Shown in pieces: positions 27,268 to 36,545 of a stretch of 64,000 bases of DNA. How positions within the stretch are numbered: the first letter of the stretch is position 1; each line of letters starts with the position of its first letter. The position numbers and the translations under genes were made by a program. This DNA is from Jeotgalicoccus meleagridis (GTDB lineage: Bacteria; Bacillota; Bacilli; Staphylococcales; Salinicoccaceae), in contig NZ_CAJEWD010000008.1 in assembly GCF_903994045.1 (NCBI RefSeq), positions 849,843-913,842 of the forward strand. The letters are read 5' to 3'. A model generated the notes under the pieces. The model was not told the DNA's origin, did no database searches, and saw nothing but the letters and a program-made list of their open reading frames with translations.

Positions 27268-27902
27268 TTATTTTTAAGTGTTTTATTTAAAGCAATCGTA
27301 TAGTGCTTCGCTTCACGTGCACCTGCGATAGCAAAAGTATCATCAAAGATATAGTAAGGTAAGGTTTTTATCTTGTTGACCTTAGCTAAATTGAAATCTC
27401 CGATCACTTCTTCTAAATTAATAGAAGGATCCTCTAAGAGCTCTCTAACATCTTCTTTTTCTAGTCCTCCACTAAGGGCAAGGTCTTCTAATACTTGATG
27501 GTCAGAAATGTTTTTACCTTGGCTGAAGTAGGCTTGGTAGAGTAATTCTAAAATTTCTTCACCTTTACCTTTTTCCTTAGCAAGTTTTAATAGACGGTGC
27601 GCATCTCTCGTATTGGCAGGAATGACTTTATCCATATTAAATTCAATGTTGACCTTTTGTCCTTCTGCAACAATACGGTCTACCATATCGTGAATTTCAT
27701 CGAGTGGTTGTTCATTTTTTTCTGCTAAGTAGTCATAAATATTATCTTTTGGTTCTTTAGCTCTTTGATTATCCAATTCATAACTTAAATAATTAAGATG
27801 TATTTCTTCATCTGTCTTAAAATTACTAAGTGCTTCTTCTAAATTTTTCTTACCAATATAGCAAAACGGGCAAGCAATATCCACGTAAATTTTGACTTCC
27901 AT
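27264..27902 (-). CDS. DsbA family thiol oxidoreductase (FrnE-like)
   Basis: Cytoplasmic thioredoxin-fold protein of 212 residues with active site CPFC at residues 11-14 and a large helical insertion. The late cis-Pro segment reads KIKTLPYYIFDD. This is the FrnE/YwbO arrangement within the DsbA family, with no signal peptide. Relatives protect against oxidative or disulfide stress. The start at 27902 is chosen because GAGGAG lies 7 nt upstream; the longer frame has no such site. Confidence 0.82.
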   Translation of the reverse strand: MEVKIYVDIACPFCYIGKKNLEEALSNFKTDEEIHLNYLSYELDNQRAKEPKDNIYDYLAEKNEQPLDEIHDMVDRIVAEGQKVNIEFNMDKVIPANTRDAHRLLKLAKEKGKGEEILELLYQAYFSQGKNISDHQVLEDLALSGGLEKEDVRELLEDPSINLEEVIGDFNLAKVNKIKTLPYYIFDDTFAIAGAREAKHYTIALNKTLKNK

Positions 27903-28035
27903 ATCCTCACTCCTCATTATTATAAATATTAACACAATTTACTTAACAAAACCGAGCCTAAATCTGTTACAATATGGTACGTAAAACTATCAGGTGTAAC
28001 CTGCAATTATATTTATGATAGGTGGAAAATTGACA

Positions 28036-29019
28036 ATGAAATATCGTGTTTTACTTTATTATCACTACGTAGACGTAGAAGATCCAGAAACATTTGCCGC
28101 TGAGCACTTACGCTTTTGTAAAGATTTAGGACTTAAAGGTCGTATTCTAGTTGCTACTGAAGGTATCAATGGAACGGTCTCAGGAGATTATGAGCAAACT
28201 GAGCGTTACATGGAATACATGAAAGCTCATCCTTTATTTAAAGACATGGTCTTTAAAATTGATGAAGCTGACAGTCATGCATTTAAGAAAATGTTTGTCC
28301 GTCCTCGCCCAGAACTCGTTAACTTGAGTTTGGATAAGGACATTGATCCACGTAATCAAACTGGAGAATATTTATCTCCCGAAGAATTTTATGAACAAAT
28401 GCAAAGAGAAGATACAGTCGTCTTAGACGTTAGAAATATATACGAATATGATGTTGGCCATTTCCGTGGTGCGATTAAGCCGGAAGTAGAAACTTTCAGA
28501 GACACACCGGAATGGGTTAGAAATAACAGACATCTATTTGAAGGTAAAAAGATCTTAACTTATTGTACAGGTGGAATCCGCTGTGAGAAGTTCTCAGGCT
28601 GGTTAAAAGAAGAAGGCTTTGATAATGTTGCACAACTCCATGGAGGGGTTGCGACTTATTCTAAAGACCCTGTTGCTAAAGGTCAGTTATGGGACGGTCA
28701 AATGTATGTATTTGATGAAAGATTAACAGTTCCTATCAACCAAGTAGAACATGTTGTAGTTGGTAAAGATCACTATGACGGCACACCTTGCGAACGTTAT
28801 ATCAATTGTGCTAACCCTGAATGTAATGCGCAAATTCTTGCTTCAGAAGAGAATCAAGCATATCACTTAGGCGGTTGTTCTATGGAATGTGCAGAGCACT
28901 CAAGAAATCGTTACATCGTTGAGCATAATTTATCTAATGAGTTTGTTAGAGAACGTATTGAAGAATTAAAGCAGTCTGATTTTAGTAAAACAGAACCAAT
29001 GCTTAGTCATAAAGGATAA
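28036..29019 (+). CDS. trhO: tRNA uridine(34) hydroxylase, rhodanese family
   Basis: Rhodanese-domain enzyme of 327 residues that hydroxylates uridine 34 of certain tRNAs using oxygen (TrhO/YceA family). An N-terminal acylphosphatase-like domain with [16 protein letters not shown] lies near residue 35. The rhodanese domain follows with active-site loop YCTGGIRC (Cys 177, Cys 183), and a cysteine-rich C-terminus has CANPECN and GGCSMEC segments. The start at 28036 has AGGTGG 10 nt before it; an in-frame ATG 21 nt upstream does not. Confidence 0.88.
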   Translation: MKYRVLLYYHYVDVEDPETFAAEHLRFCKDLGLKGRILVATEGINGTVSGDYEQTERYMEYMKAHPLFKDMVFKIDEADSHAFKKMFVRPRPELVNLSLDKDIDPRNQTGEYLSPEEFYEQMQREDTVVLDVRNIYEYDVGHFRGAIKPEVETFRDTPEWVRNNRHLFEGKKILTYCTGGIRCEKFSGWLKEEGFDNVAQLHGGVATYSKDPVAKGQLWDGQMYVFDERLTVPINQVEHVVVGKDHYDGTPCERYINCANPECNAQILASEENQAYHLGGCSMECAEHSRNRYIVEHNLSNEFVRERIEELKQSDFSKTEPMLSHKG

Positions 29020-29022
29020 AGG

Positions 29023-29052
29023 AACAGTCATCCTCTGGATGGCTGTTTTTTT
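29023..29052 (+). terminator. Terminator after trhO
   Basis: Stem AACAGTCATCC/GGATGGCTGTT with a 3-nt loop, followed by eight T on the plus strand. Confidence 0.9.
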
Positions 29053-29176
29053 AATAGCTAATCATACTAGTTAAGTAGGAAATAATTGTTGAATAATTCT
29101 AAAAACATGATATCATTACTTTTAATTCATAGTTTCCAAGTAGGATAGTAAAATACATAGATAGAAGGAGAATTTC

Positions 29177-30175
29177 ATGCAGTTTAGCCTATTAAATCAA
29201 AGTCCTTTACTCATTAATCACACTGTAGAAGAATCACTTCAGCACACAACGAAACTCGCTAAAATGGCTGATGAACTTGGCTATACAAGATACTTCGTTT
29301 CAGAGCATCATAATATGGAACATGTGATTGGTACGTCTCCAGAAGTTTTAGTAACCCATTTATTAAATCACACTAAAAATATAAATATTGGTGCGGGCGG
29401 TGTTATGCTGTCCCACCATAATCCTTTCCATGTGGCTGAACAATTCCAATTAATTAGCCATCTAGCACCTGGCCGTGTGGATTTAGGAGTCGGCAAGGCG
29501 CCTGGTGGTACACCACTTGCAACAGAAGCTTTGCAACATGAACTAAGAGATGATATTGATTCTTTTAATGACCGATTTTTAAAACTAAAATCATATATTG
29601 ATGGCACTCACAACAATCGAGAACACTTAAAGATTTCTCTAGATACAGAGTCATCAAGGCCAACCATGTATTTACTTGGTAGTAGTCCCACATCAGCTGA
29701 ATTTGCAGCTAAGAATGATGTGAATTTTATCTTTGCTCATTTTATCAAAAATGACCCATCACTCTTAAAAGAAGTAGCTAAAGTGTATAAGGAAACAAAT
29801 CCTAACGGTAAAGTCATTGTCGCCTTATCTGTTTTAGTTGCTGAAAGTGAAGAAGAAAAGCTTCAACTGATAAAAGAAAATGAATTATATGTAATTACAT
29901 TTGAAAATGGTAAATCTCTAAGAGTGGTTAACAAAGAGCAAGTGAACGACTTTGTAAAAACTTCAGCTGAAAAATTTGAAGTGAACAAACAAGAGCCACA
30001 CATGATTATTGGAAGTGCTGAAGAAATACTAAGAGAACTCGAGGAAATTTCTATAGAGATTGGAATCGATGAATTTATGTTCCACTTACCAACGAATGAT
30101 CACACCATACGTGAGAAAACTGTAGAAGCACTTGCGCCAATTCATACACAAAATAAAGAAAAGGCGGAAATATAA
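29177..30175 (+). CDS. Luciferase-like (LLM class) flavin monooxygenase
   Basis: Flavin-dependent monooxygenase of the bacterial luciferase fold, 332 residues. The N-terminal YFVSEHHNMEHVIGTSPEVL segment is typical of the alkanal monooxygenase-like MsnO8 group, and GVGKAPGG near residue 107 is the flavin phosphate region. It overlaps the next LLM gene by one nucleotide (TAATG), so the two are co-translated. A pair of such genes often serves the use of organosulfur compounds or xenobiotics. No flavin reductase gene is adjacent. Confidence 0.82.
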   Translation: MQFSLLNQSPLLINHTVEESLQHTTKLAKMADELGYTRYFVSEHHNMEHVIGTSPEVLVTHLLNHTKNINIGAGGVMLSHHNPFHVAEQFQLISHLAPGRVDLGVGKAPGGTPLATEALQHELRDDIDSFNDRFLKLKSYIDGTHNNREHLKISLDTESSRPTMYLLGSSPTSAEFAAKNDVNFIFAHFIKNDPSLLKEVAKVYKETNPNGKVIVALSVLVAESEEEKLQLIKENELYVITFENGKSLRVVNKEQVNDFVKTSAEKFEVNKQEPHMIIGSAEEILRELEEISIEIGIDEFMFHLPTNDHTIREKTVEALAPIHTQNKEKAEI

Positions 30176-31482
30176 TGACTAAAAAAGTAAAATTCGGAGT
30201 TATGTTAAATGGACCAGGTGGCCATATGAATGCCTGGAGAAGTGAAGATGTGCCAGAAGATGCAAGTATCAATTTTGATTTCTTAAAAAGTGTAAGTAAA
30301 AAAGCTGAAGATGCTGCCTTCTCATTTTTATTTGTAGCTGATGGCTTATATATTAATGATAAATCTATTCCACATTTTCTCAGTCGCTTTGAACCCCTAA
30401 CTCTCTTAGCAGCTTTAGCTCCAATCACATCTAAGATTGGTTTAGTGGGTACAGTATCAACCTCTTACAGTGAACCTTACACTATTGCACGTCAACTTAT
30501 GTCGATTGACCATGTATCAGGCGGACGCGCTGGTTGGAATGTTGTCACTTCACCACTAGAAGGCAGTGCTAAAAATTTTAGTAAGGATAAACACCCTGAA
30601 CACAGCCTTCGCTACGACATTGCAGATGAACACCTTCAAGTCGTTCAAGGACTATGGGATTCATATGAAGATGATGCGTTCACTCGTGATAAAGAAAGTG
30701 GTCAGTATTTCAATAAAGAAAAGATGCACGAATTAAACTTCCAAGGGGACTTTTTCAATATTGCAGGTCCTTTAAATATAGAGCGCTCACCACAAGGTCA
30801 ACCCATTATCTTTCAAGCTGGTGCCTCACCTAAAGGCTCTCGATTCGCAGCCCGCCACGCAGATGCTGTGTTTACCAATGCGAGCACTTTAGAACATGCC
30901 AAAGAAACATATAGAGACTTAAAACAAAAAGCAATCGACAGTGGTAGAAAGCCTGAAGATATTAAAGTCTTTCCTACCCTTCAGCCTATTGTTGGTAAAG
31001 ATCAAGAAGAAGTTCGTTCTCGCTATGAATATCTTAAAAATCTAGTGACGATTGATGAAGCCCTCGCCTATTTAGGCCGCTATTTCGATCACCATGACTT
31101 CAGTCAATACGATGTTGATGCCACCTTCCCAGAACTTGGAGATGTTGGCAAGAACAGCTTTAGATCTACTACAGATGAAATTAAAAAGCGCGCCAAAGAA
31201 AACAATTTAACGCTTAGACAAGTCGCTATGGAAGAAACGACTAGAGAAAGTGCCTTTATGGGTACATATGAAGAAATTGCTGTTCAAATTATTGAGTGGA
31301 TTGATAACGATGCAGCAGACGGTTTCGTCTTAATCCCACATGTCTTCGGTCAAATATTTGAAGACTTTATTGATAAAGTGATACCAATTTTAGTCGAACG
31401 TGGATACTATGAGACTGACTACAGTGGTCAGACACTCCGTGATGAACTCGGTTTAAAATTCAAAGAAAATAGATATCAGTAA
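30175..31482 (+). CDS. FMN-dependent monooxygenase, NtaA/SnaA/DszA type
   Basis: Monooxygenase of 435 residues, typical in length for the NtaA/SnaA/DszA subgroup. It begins KKVKFGVMLNGPGGHMNAWR, and the segments MSIDHVSGGRAGWNVVTS near residue 110 and IIFQAGASPKG near 210 are characteristic. Members use reduced FMN from a separate reductase to oxidise nitrilotriacetate, dibenzothiophene sulfone or dimethyl sulfide. It is co-transcribed with the smaller LLM gene. The substrate is not predictable. Confidence 0.85.
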   Translation: MTKKVKFGVMLNGPGGHMNAWRSEDVPEDASINFDFLKSVSKKAEDAAFSFLFVADGLYINDKSIPHFLSRFEPLTLLAALAPITSKIGLVGTVSTSYSEPYTIARQLMSIDHVSGGRAGWNVVTSPLEGSAKNFSKDKHPEHSLRYDIADEHLQVVQGLWDSYEDDAFTRDKESGQYFNKEKMHELNFQGDFFNIAGPLNIERSPQGQPIIFQAGASPKGSRFAARHADAVFTNASTLEHAKETYRDLKQKAIDSGRKPEDIKVFPTLQPIVGKDQEEVRSRYEYLKNLVTIDEALAYLGRYFDHHDFSQYDVDATFPELGDVGKNSFRSTTDEIKKRAKENNLTLRQVAMEETTRESAFMGTYEEIAVQIIEWIDNDAADGFVLIPHVFGQIFEDFIDKVIPILVERGYYETDYSGQTLRDELGLKFKENRYQ

Positions 31483-31487
31483 TCAAA

Positions 31488-31519
31488 AAAAGGCTTGAAT
31501 CATAAGATTCAAGCCTTTC
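31488..31519. terminator. Bidirectional terminator between LLM pair and wall hydrolase
   Basis: Stem AAGGCTTGAATC/GATTCAAGCCTT with a 4-nt loop. A A-rich stretch lies on the left and a T-rich one on the right, placed between convergent genes. Confidence 0.88.
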
Positions 31520-31536
31520 TCTATATCATATTTATA

Positions 31537-32493
31537 TTAGAATCTGTAGTAACCGTCAACGTGACCGTGTACGTATGATACTGCACGCTGTCCAACGCCT
31601 TCTGATGGGTTAAGTGCATCTACCATTTGTCCGTTACCAATGTAAACACCAACGTGTGAGTAGTTATTGAAGAATACTAGATCTCCAGGTTGTGGGCTAG
31701 ATACTTGTGTACCAGCTGCTTGTTGACCGTAAGTCGTTCTAGGAATATCTTTACCGTTGAATGCCTTCATGAACTGTTGTGTGAATGCTGAACAGTCTAC
31801 TGCTGTTGCAGAGTTTCCACCATATACATAGCTCTTACCAGCTGCTAGTGATTGTGCAATTGATGCTGCGTTACCACCAGAAACTTGTGGTTCAGCTGCT
31901 GGAGCTGCATTTGGTTGATCAACTTCTTCTGTTTCTTCTACTTCTTCAACAGCAGGAGCCGCTTCAACTTCTTGAACTTCTTCTACCTCTTCAACTTCTT
32001 CTACTTCCCCAACAGCAGGAGCTTCTTGTACTTCTTCAACTTCAGTTGTTTCTTCTACTGCAGGTGCTGCTTCAGCTTGACCTTGGTCACCTGCAACTGA
32101 AATTGTTTTACCAACGAAGATTAGATCTGTTGATAAGTTGTTCCATTCTTGTAGGTCACTTACTGTAACGTTGAATTGGTTAGCGATAGAGAATAAAGTA
32201 TCGCCTGCTTCGATTGTGTATGTAGTCGCATCCGTTGCAACTTCTTTAGTTTCTTCTGTAGGTGCTGGAGCGTTTTTCACTTCTCCATCAATTTTAAGAA
32301 CATCTCCAGGGAAGATAAGGTCTGAAGTTAAGTTATTAAGTGATTTTACTTCCTCAACTGTTTTACCTGCTTCTGAAGAAAGACTCCAAAGCGTATCTCC
32401 TGAATCTACTGTGATTTCTGATGCTGATATGTTAGCTGCAGCTACTGCTGATAAAGCTGTTAGAGATGCCGCAGAGATAATAGTTTTTTTCAT
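31537..32493 (-). CDS. Secreted LysM and NlpC/P60 peptidoglycan hydrolase
   Basis: Cell-wall endopeptidase of 318 residues. A signal peptide (about 1-24) precedes two LysM domains (about 25-68 and 90-134) that bind peptidoglycan. An acidic linker of Glu-Val-Glu-Glu repeats and Ala-Pro stretches (about 140-200) leads to the NlpC/P60 domain (210-318) with Cys 234 in VDCSAF and His 280 in SHVGVYIGNG. The linker repeats make the gene prone to length change. It is transcribed alone. A perfect WalR box upstream links it to the WalKR wall-homeostasis regulon. Confidence 0.9.
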   Translation of the reverse strand: MKKTIISAASLTALSAVAAANISASEITVDSGDTLWSLSSEAGKTVEEVKSLNNLTSDLIFPGDVLKIDGEVKNAPAPTEETKEVATDATTYTIEAGDTLFSIANQFNVTVSDLQEWNNLSTDLIFVGKTISVAGDQGQAEAAPAVEETTEVEEVQEAPAVGEVEEVEEVEEVQEVEAAPAVEEVEETEEVDQPNAAPAAEPQVSGGNAASIAQSLAAGKSYVYGGNSATAVDCSAFTQQFMKAFNGKDIPRTTYGQQAAGTQVSSPQPGDLVFFNNYSHVGVYIGNGQMVDALNPSEGVGQRAVSYVHGHVDGYYRF

Positions 32494-32591
32494 TATATTT
32501 TTTCCTCCATAATTTCGGAATATGTATTTGATGCATAACTCATCTTTTCCACGAGTATTACTATAGCACAGCTATCCATGAAATTGGTGAT

Positions 32592-32608
32592 TGTAATTGA
32601 CTTGTAAT
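32592..32608 (+). promoter_or_regulatory. WalR (YycF) binding site
   Basis: TGTAAT-TGACT-TGTAAT is an exact match to the WalR consensus TGTWAH-N5-TGTWAH. It lies about 100 nt upstream of the LysM-P60 hydrolase start, on the strand opposite to the gene. WalR controls such hydrolases in staphylococci and bacilli. Confidence 0.65.
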
Positions 32609-32769
32609 ATAAGTGAAAAGTGCTTGAACCATCCAGTTTAACGATGTCATATTCACTTTTTACTTAAATAATGATTAAAACCTTCAATCCCTTGATACTA
32701 TTGGGATTGAAGGTTGCAAAATTGACACTTAATAAGTTGCTGAGAATTTCTGTAATACAAGAGTAATAA

Positions 32770-34167
32770 TCAATAGAATATTAAATCTATCAATACTAAG
32801 GTAATTCCAGCTGTTAACCAGCCCAAGGTTGTCGGAACAGACCAAACCATAATTTGCTCTTTGATTTTTTTAATGCCAAGCATTCTGTTAACCACCCAGA
32901 ATAGACTGTCATTAAAGTATGAGAATACCATGGCACCAAAAGCAGCAGCTTGAGCAGCTAATACTGGATCAAGTCCCATGTTTGAAACGATCGGTGCCGC
33001 AATTGAAGCAGCTGTAATCATAGCAACTGTCCCACTTCCTTGAACAAGTCTAACGAAGGTTGCTATAAAGAAAGGAATAAGTATAGCTGGTACACTCCAA
33101 GTTGCAACGTATTCTGCAATTACTTCACCTGTTCCACTGACACGAAGCACTTCACCTAAAGCGCCACCTGCACCAGTGACTAGCAGAATAATCCCAGCTG
33201 TTTTTATACCATTTTCAAGTTCTTCCAATGTGTCATCTTTTGAATAGCCTTTAGTTAAGAATACCAAAGCATATATTAGACCAAGTCCAACAGCGACAAT
33301 CGGATTTCCTAAAAAGGTAATGTAATTTAGTACAGTTTCAGAAAGCGATAAAACACCACTCTCTACTAGCGCGTTCATACCAGTATTCCCAAATATTAAA
33401 ATTAAAGGAATTAAGATTGGTAAGAATGATCTCATAAATGATGGTAGTTCTTTATCGCGTACACTCACTGCATCTTCAAATTCTTTAAATGCTTCTTTGG
33501 CTGTTGGTCTGTAATATCCTTCACCATCTTCTTCTGGAAGTTGGTATATTCTTTTACCTAACCATTTCGCATATAGGACACCAACAATAATCACTGGTAT
33601 CGACACAATTAAACCAAGAATCACCATCATACCAACATCGGCCCCAAATATCCCAGCAACACCTAGTGGTCCTGGTGTTGGCGGAACGGCGTGGTGGGTT
33701 GCAGCTAAACCAATTGCTAAGGCAACACCTAAAGTGACAACTGACTTTCCTGTTTGACGAGAAAGAGCCTTAACTAAAGGGTGTAAAATAACAAAAGCTG
33801 AGTCAACAAAAATCGGGATTGCGACTATGTAACCTGCTATGGCAATTGCCCATTCTTCCTTTTTACGTCCAATGAATCTGATCATTGTGTAGGCAAGTTT
33901 TTCTGCTGCACCGGAAATTTCCATGATTTTACCCATCATAATTCCGAGTCCAATAATAATCCCAATCGAAGCTAAAGTCGTACCAAAACCTGCTGATATT
34001 GTCTCAACAGTGTCTGTCGGCGTCATACCGCCAAGTATACCTGTCACAACTGATGCGATTAAAAGAGCAACGAACACATGGATACGGGTTTTTAAGACTA
34101 GAAAAATTAGGAGTGAAATTCCGATTAGTAAACCAACAATCATCTGGGTTGTAGATACATCTGCCAT
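32770..34167 (-). CDS. GntP family gluconate/acid sugar:proton symporter
   Basis: Permease of 465 residues with about 12-14 helices. The conserved ATHHAVPPTPGPLGVAGIFGADVG segment lies near residue 156, together with a glycine-rich IGLGIMMGKIMEISGAAEKLA motif. GntP members import gluconate and related sugar acids with protons. Here it ends an operon with a DeoR regulator, a DUF1537 kinase and PdxA2, so a four-carbon acid such as threonate or erythronate is the probable cargo. A 68-nt spacer before it carries a hairpin and a perfect operator-like palindrome. Confidence 0.85.
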   Translation of the reverse strand: MADVSTTQMIVGLLIGISLLIFLVLKTRIHVFVALLIASVVTGILGGMTPTDTVETISAGFGTTLASIGIIIGLGIMMGKIMEISGAAEKLAYTMIRFIGRKKEEWAIAIAGYIVAIPIFVDSAFVILHPLVKALSRQTGKSVVTLGVALAIGLAATHHAVPPTPGPLGVAGIFGADVGMMVILGLIVSIPVIIVGVLYAKWLGKRIYQLPEEDGEGYYRPTAKEAFKEFEDAVSVRDKELPSFMRSFLPILIPLILIFGNTGMNALVESGVLSLSETVLNYITFLGNPIVAVGLGLIYALVFLTKGYSKDDTLEELENGIKTAGIILLVTGAGGALGEVLRVSGTGEVIAEYVATWSVPAILIPFFIATFVRLVQGSGTVAMITAASIAAPIVSNMGLDPVLAAQAAAFGAMVFSYFNDSLFWVVNRMLGIKKIKEQIMVWSVPTTLGWLTAGITLVLIDLIFY

Positions 34168-34191
34168 TTATTTATCCTCCAATAAAAAACG

Positions 34192-34208
34192 TTTACATTC
34201 TATGTAAA
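34192..34208. promoter_or_regulatory. Perfect 7-3-7 palindrome upstream of gntP
   Basis: TTTACAT-TCT-ATGTAAA, a dyad typical of a repressor site, lies between pdxA2 and gntP, about 25-40 nt upstream of the permease start. It overlaps TGTAAACGTTTTTT (34184-34197, minus strand), which fits the cre consensus at 12 of 14 positions. This suggests a second, separately controlled entry point for gntP transcription. Confidence 0.5.
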
Positions 34209-34214
34209 TTTATA

Positions 34215-34237
34215 GGGCGGTGTTCCCGCCCTTTTTT
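34215..34237. terminator. GC-rich hairpin between pdxA2 and gntP
   Basis: Stem GGGCGG/CCGCCC with a 5-nt loop lies directly after the pdxA2 stop. The T run (six T) is on the plus strand, while on the minus operon strand the stem is followed only by TATAAATTT. It may therefore act as a weak attenuator or an mRNA stabiliser within the operon. Confidence 0.5.
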
Positions 34238-35234
34238 ATGATCTGAATGTTAAAGCGTATTCTCCTGCTAGTTTGATACATTCTTCCATACTTTCACTAG
34301 ATGCAATATTTTGTCCTGCAATATCAAAAGCTGTACCGTGGTCGACTGAACTTCTTAGGAATGGAAGACCATTTGTAATTGAAATTGTCTTATGGAAATC
34401 TGTCATCTTAGCTGCGATATGCCCTTGGTCATGGTAAAGAGAAATTACTGCATCATAACGACCATTTAAAGCTTGGAAAAAGACTGAATCTGCTGGAACT
34501 GGACCGACAACATCATAGTTTTCTTCTTGTGCAAGTTTGATTCCTGGTGTAATTTCATCGATTTCTTCGTGTCCAAAGAGACCACCTTCACCAGAGTGAG
34601 GATTTAATCCTGCAACAGCAAGCTTAGGTTCTTTAACACCGAGTTTAATCAAGGCGTCATATGAACGCTTGATGTAATCATGAACACGTTCCTTAGTCAT
34701 TTGATCAATTGCTTCTTTAATCGATAAATGTCTAGTTAAGAAGAAAATACGTAGGCTTCTTACTTGGAACATTGTTAAAGGATCATGTGAATTAGTTAGT
34801 TCTTCTAACATTTCAGTGTGACCAATGTATGGTACTTCTGCTGCTTTTAATGATTCCTTGTTAATTGGAGTTGTTGCAAGTGCATCTACTTTGTTATCCA
34901 TTGCTAATTTAATTGCGTATTCAATGTACTCAAAGGCAGCCTTACCACATTGTGCTTGTACCTGACCATATTCAAAACTAGTCATATCCACATTATCTAA
35001 ATCAATTAGATTAATGATATTTTTAGAGAAGTCCGCTTCTTCGACATCTTTAATGACTTTTATCTCTAAATCAGTTTGAGTGATTTCTAAAGCTTTCTCT
35101 AAAACATCATTATCTCCGATGACAATAGAATTCCCTGCTTCTAGGACCTCTGGATTTAAAAATGATTTTACTGTAATTTCTGGACCGATTCCTGCTGGAT
35201 CACCCATTGGTACTGCAATAATTGCTTTTGACAT
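34236..35234 (-). CDS. pdxA2: 4-phospho-threonate/erythronate dehydrogenase, PdxA2 type
   Basis: NAD-dependent, metal-dependent decarboxylating dehydrogenase of the PdxA family, 332 residues. It carries VPMGDPAGIGPEI at the N-terminus, PINKESLKAAEVPYIGHTE near 125, the metal-site GLNPHSGEGGLFG near 210 and YHDQGHIAAK near 265. Beside a DUF1537 kinase the family acts on 4-phospho-D-threonate or erythronate, giving dihydroxyacetone phosphate, rather than in vitamin B6 synthesis. It lies 14 nt after the kinase gene. Confidence 0.85.
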   Translation of the reverse strand: MSKAIIAVPMGDPAGIGPEITVKSFLNPEVLEAGNSIVIGDNDVLEKALEITQTDLEIKVIKDVEEADFSKNIINLIDLDNVDMTSFEYGQVQAQCGKAAFEYIEYAIKLAMDNKVDALATTPINKESLKAAEVPYIGHTEMLEELTNSHDPLTMFQVRSLRIFFLTRHLSIKEAIDQMTKERVHDYIKRSYDALIKLGVKEPKLAVAGLNPHSGEGGLFGHEEIDEITPGIKLAQEENYDVVGPVPADSVFFQALNGRYDAVISLYHDQGHIAAKMTDFHKTISITNGLPFLRSSVDHGTAFDIAGQNIASSESMEECIKLAGEYALTFRS

Positions 35235-35248
35235 TTAACTCTCTCCTC

Positions 35249-36532
35249 TTATTTCGATTTTAAATATTGTATTGCTTCATATAATGTTTCTCTTTGACCA
35301 ATCATGCCGCCTTTGGTAATTAAAGGAAGCCCTTCATACTTACCTCCGAGTAAATGACCATAGGCGATGAGTGGACCCACTTCATCTATTAAACGAATGC
35401 CACTAGCAAGCGTGATACTTGCTAAGGATGCGGTCACATCACCACCACTGACATAACAACCTTTAATGTCATGACCTGACTCATCAATGAGTCGTTTTGT
35501 AATAGTTGCAAGTCCGTCTGTAATTCTCTTAGCCACTCGGTCTGGTGTCACATCGTTATCTGCTGCGATTTGCTTGATGTCGATGAGGACTAAATTTTCC
35601 TCATTAGTTGTGATGACAGTGACCTCGTTTTTGTCCATCCGTCTTTTAGCTTTCTTCACAGCCTTGTCGATCTCATCGTGCCAAGCTCCCCCAAAACTTG
35701 CTAATTTTTTAATGTTAGGAATAACTGGCTTAATCTTTAAGCGATCGATTAAGTAAACGAGCTGTTGTTCTGACACTTTCGTTGCTGAACCTACAGTCAC
35801 AAGAATTTTTTTATCATCACTCACTTGGTTTGCTTTATATTTTGCATAAAGCGAAGTAAATGGTCCTGGATCAACAGGCACTAATTGATGCTCTTGATAC
35901 TGACTGAGTGCCTCAGCAATGAACTCAATATCTCTATTGGTTACTGCATCTAGTACGATCACCTTGTTACCTTGGTCTACAAGATGTTTAAAGTGTTCCA
36001 AAAAAGTCTGACAATCTTCAGTCATATCATTAATTGTCATAACGCCAACTTGATGATTTGTTTGACTGGAGATTATTCCAGGCACATAAGATGATGTAAT
36101 AGGTGTAATCGGGTCATTAGCTGCATCTGTTCTATGTAAAGGTAAGCTATCAACGATTAAGTAACCTCCAACTGTGATGCGTGCAGAATCAGGAAATGAA
36201 GGAACGACAACTGCCACAGCATTCTCATCGACTGCTTGAAGTATCAAATCTATTTCTTTTCCAACATTACCTCTAAGAGTTGAATCTACACGTTTTGCTA
36301 ATAAGTCCGCACCCCAGCCCTTTAGCTTAGTTAAAGCTCCACCTACACGGTGATCTAAAACTTTTTCAGATGCATATCGACTGTCTGTATCAATGATAAT
36401 GACATCCGTATTTTCATCTTCAAGTAAGTCGTTATAATGAAAATATGTTGCAGGGTGGAAGCCATTTTCACTTAAGCGGACGCCCGTTGCATTTGCTCCG
36501 GTTAAGTCATCCGCAATAATTCCCACTTTCAC
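35249..36532 (-). CDS. dtnK: Four-carbon acid sugar kinase (DUF1537; D-threonate kinase-like)
   Basis: ATP-dependent kinase of 427 residues. The N-terminal sugar-acid-binding domain starts with KVGIIADDLTGANATGV, and the C-terminal nucleotide-binding domain has GCYVSGGDVTASL near residue 355 and TKGGMIG near 410. DUF1537 enzymes phosphorylate D-threonate, D-erythronate or 3-oxo-tetronates. Pairing with PdxA2 favours a D-threonate or D-erythronate kinase; no aldolase or OtnI gene, which would mark an oxo-tetronate route, is present. It sits 13 nt after the DeoR gene. Confidence 0.85.
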   Translation of the reverse strand: MKVGIIADDLTGANATGVRLSENGFHPATYFHYNDLLEDENTDVIIIDTDSRYASEKVLDHRVGGALTKLKGWGADLLAKRVDSTLRGNVGKEIDLILQAVDENAVAVVVPSFPDSARITVGGYLIVDSLPLHRTDAANDPITPITSSYVPGIISSQTNHQVGVMTINDMTEDCQTFLEHFKHLVDQGNKVIVLDAVTNRDIEFIAEALSQYQEHQLVPVDPGPFTSLYAKYKANQVSDDKKILVTVGSATKVSEQQLVYLIDRLKIKPVIPNIKKLASFGGAWHDEIDKAVKKAKRRMDKNEVTVITTNEENLVLIDIKQIAADNDVTPDRVAKRITDGLATITKRLIDESGHDIKGCYVSGGDVTASLASITLASGIRLIDEVGPLIAYGHLLGGKYEGLPLITKGGMIGQRETLYEAIQYLKSK

Positions 36533-36545
36533 TTGAACTGCCTCC

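Noticed and set aside
31785..32168. Leucine-rich plus-strand open frames opposite the wall hydrolase linker
   Set aside because: They are antisense shadows of the Glu/Val/Ala-rich linker codons.
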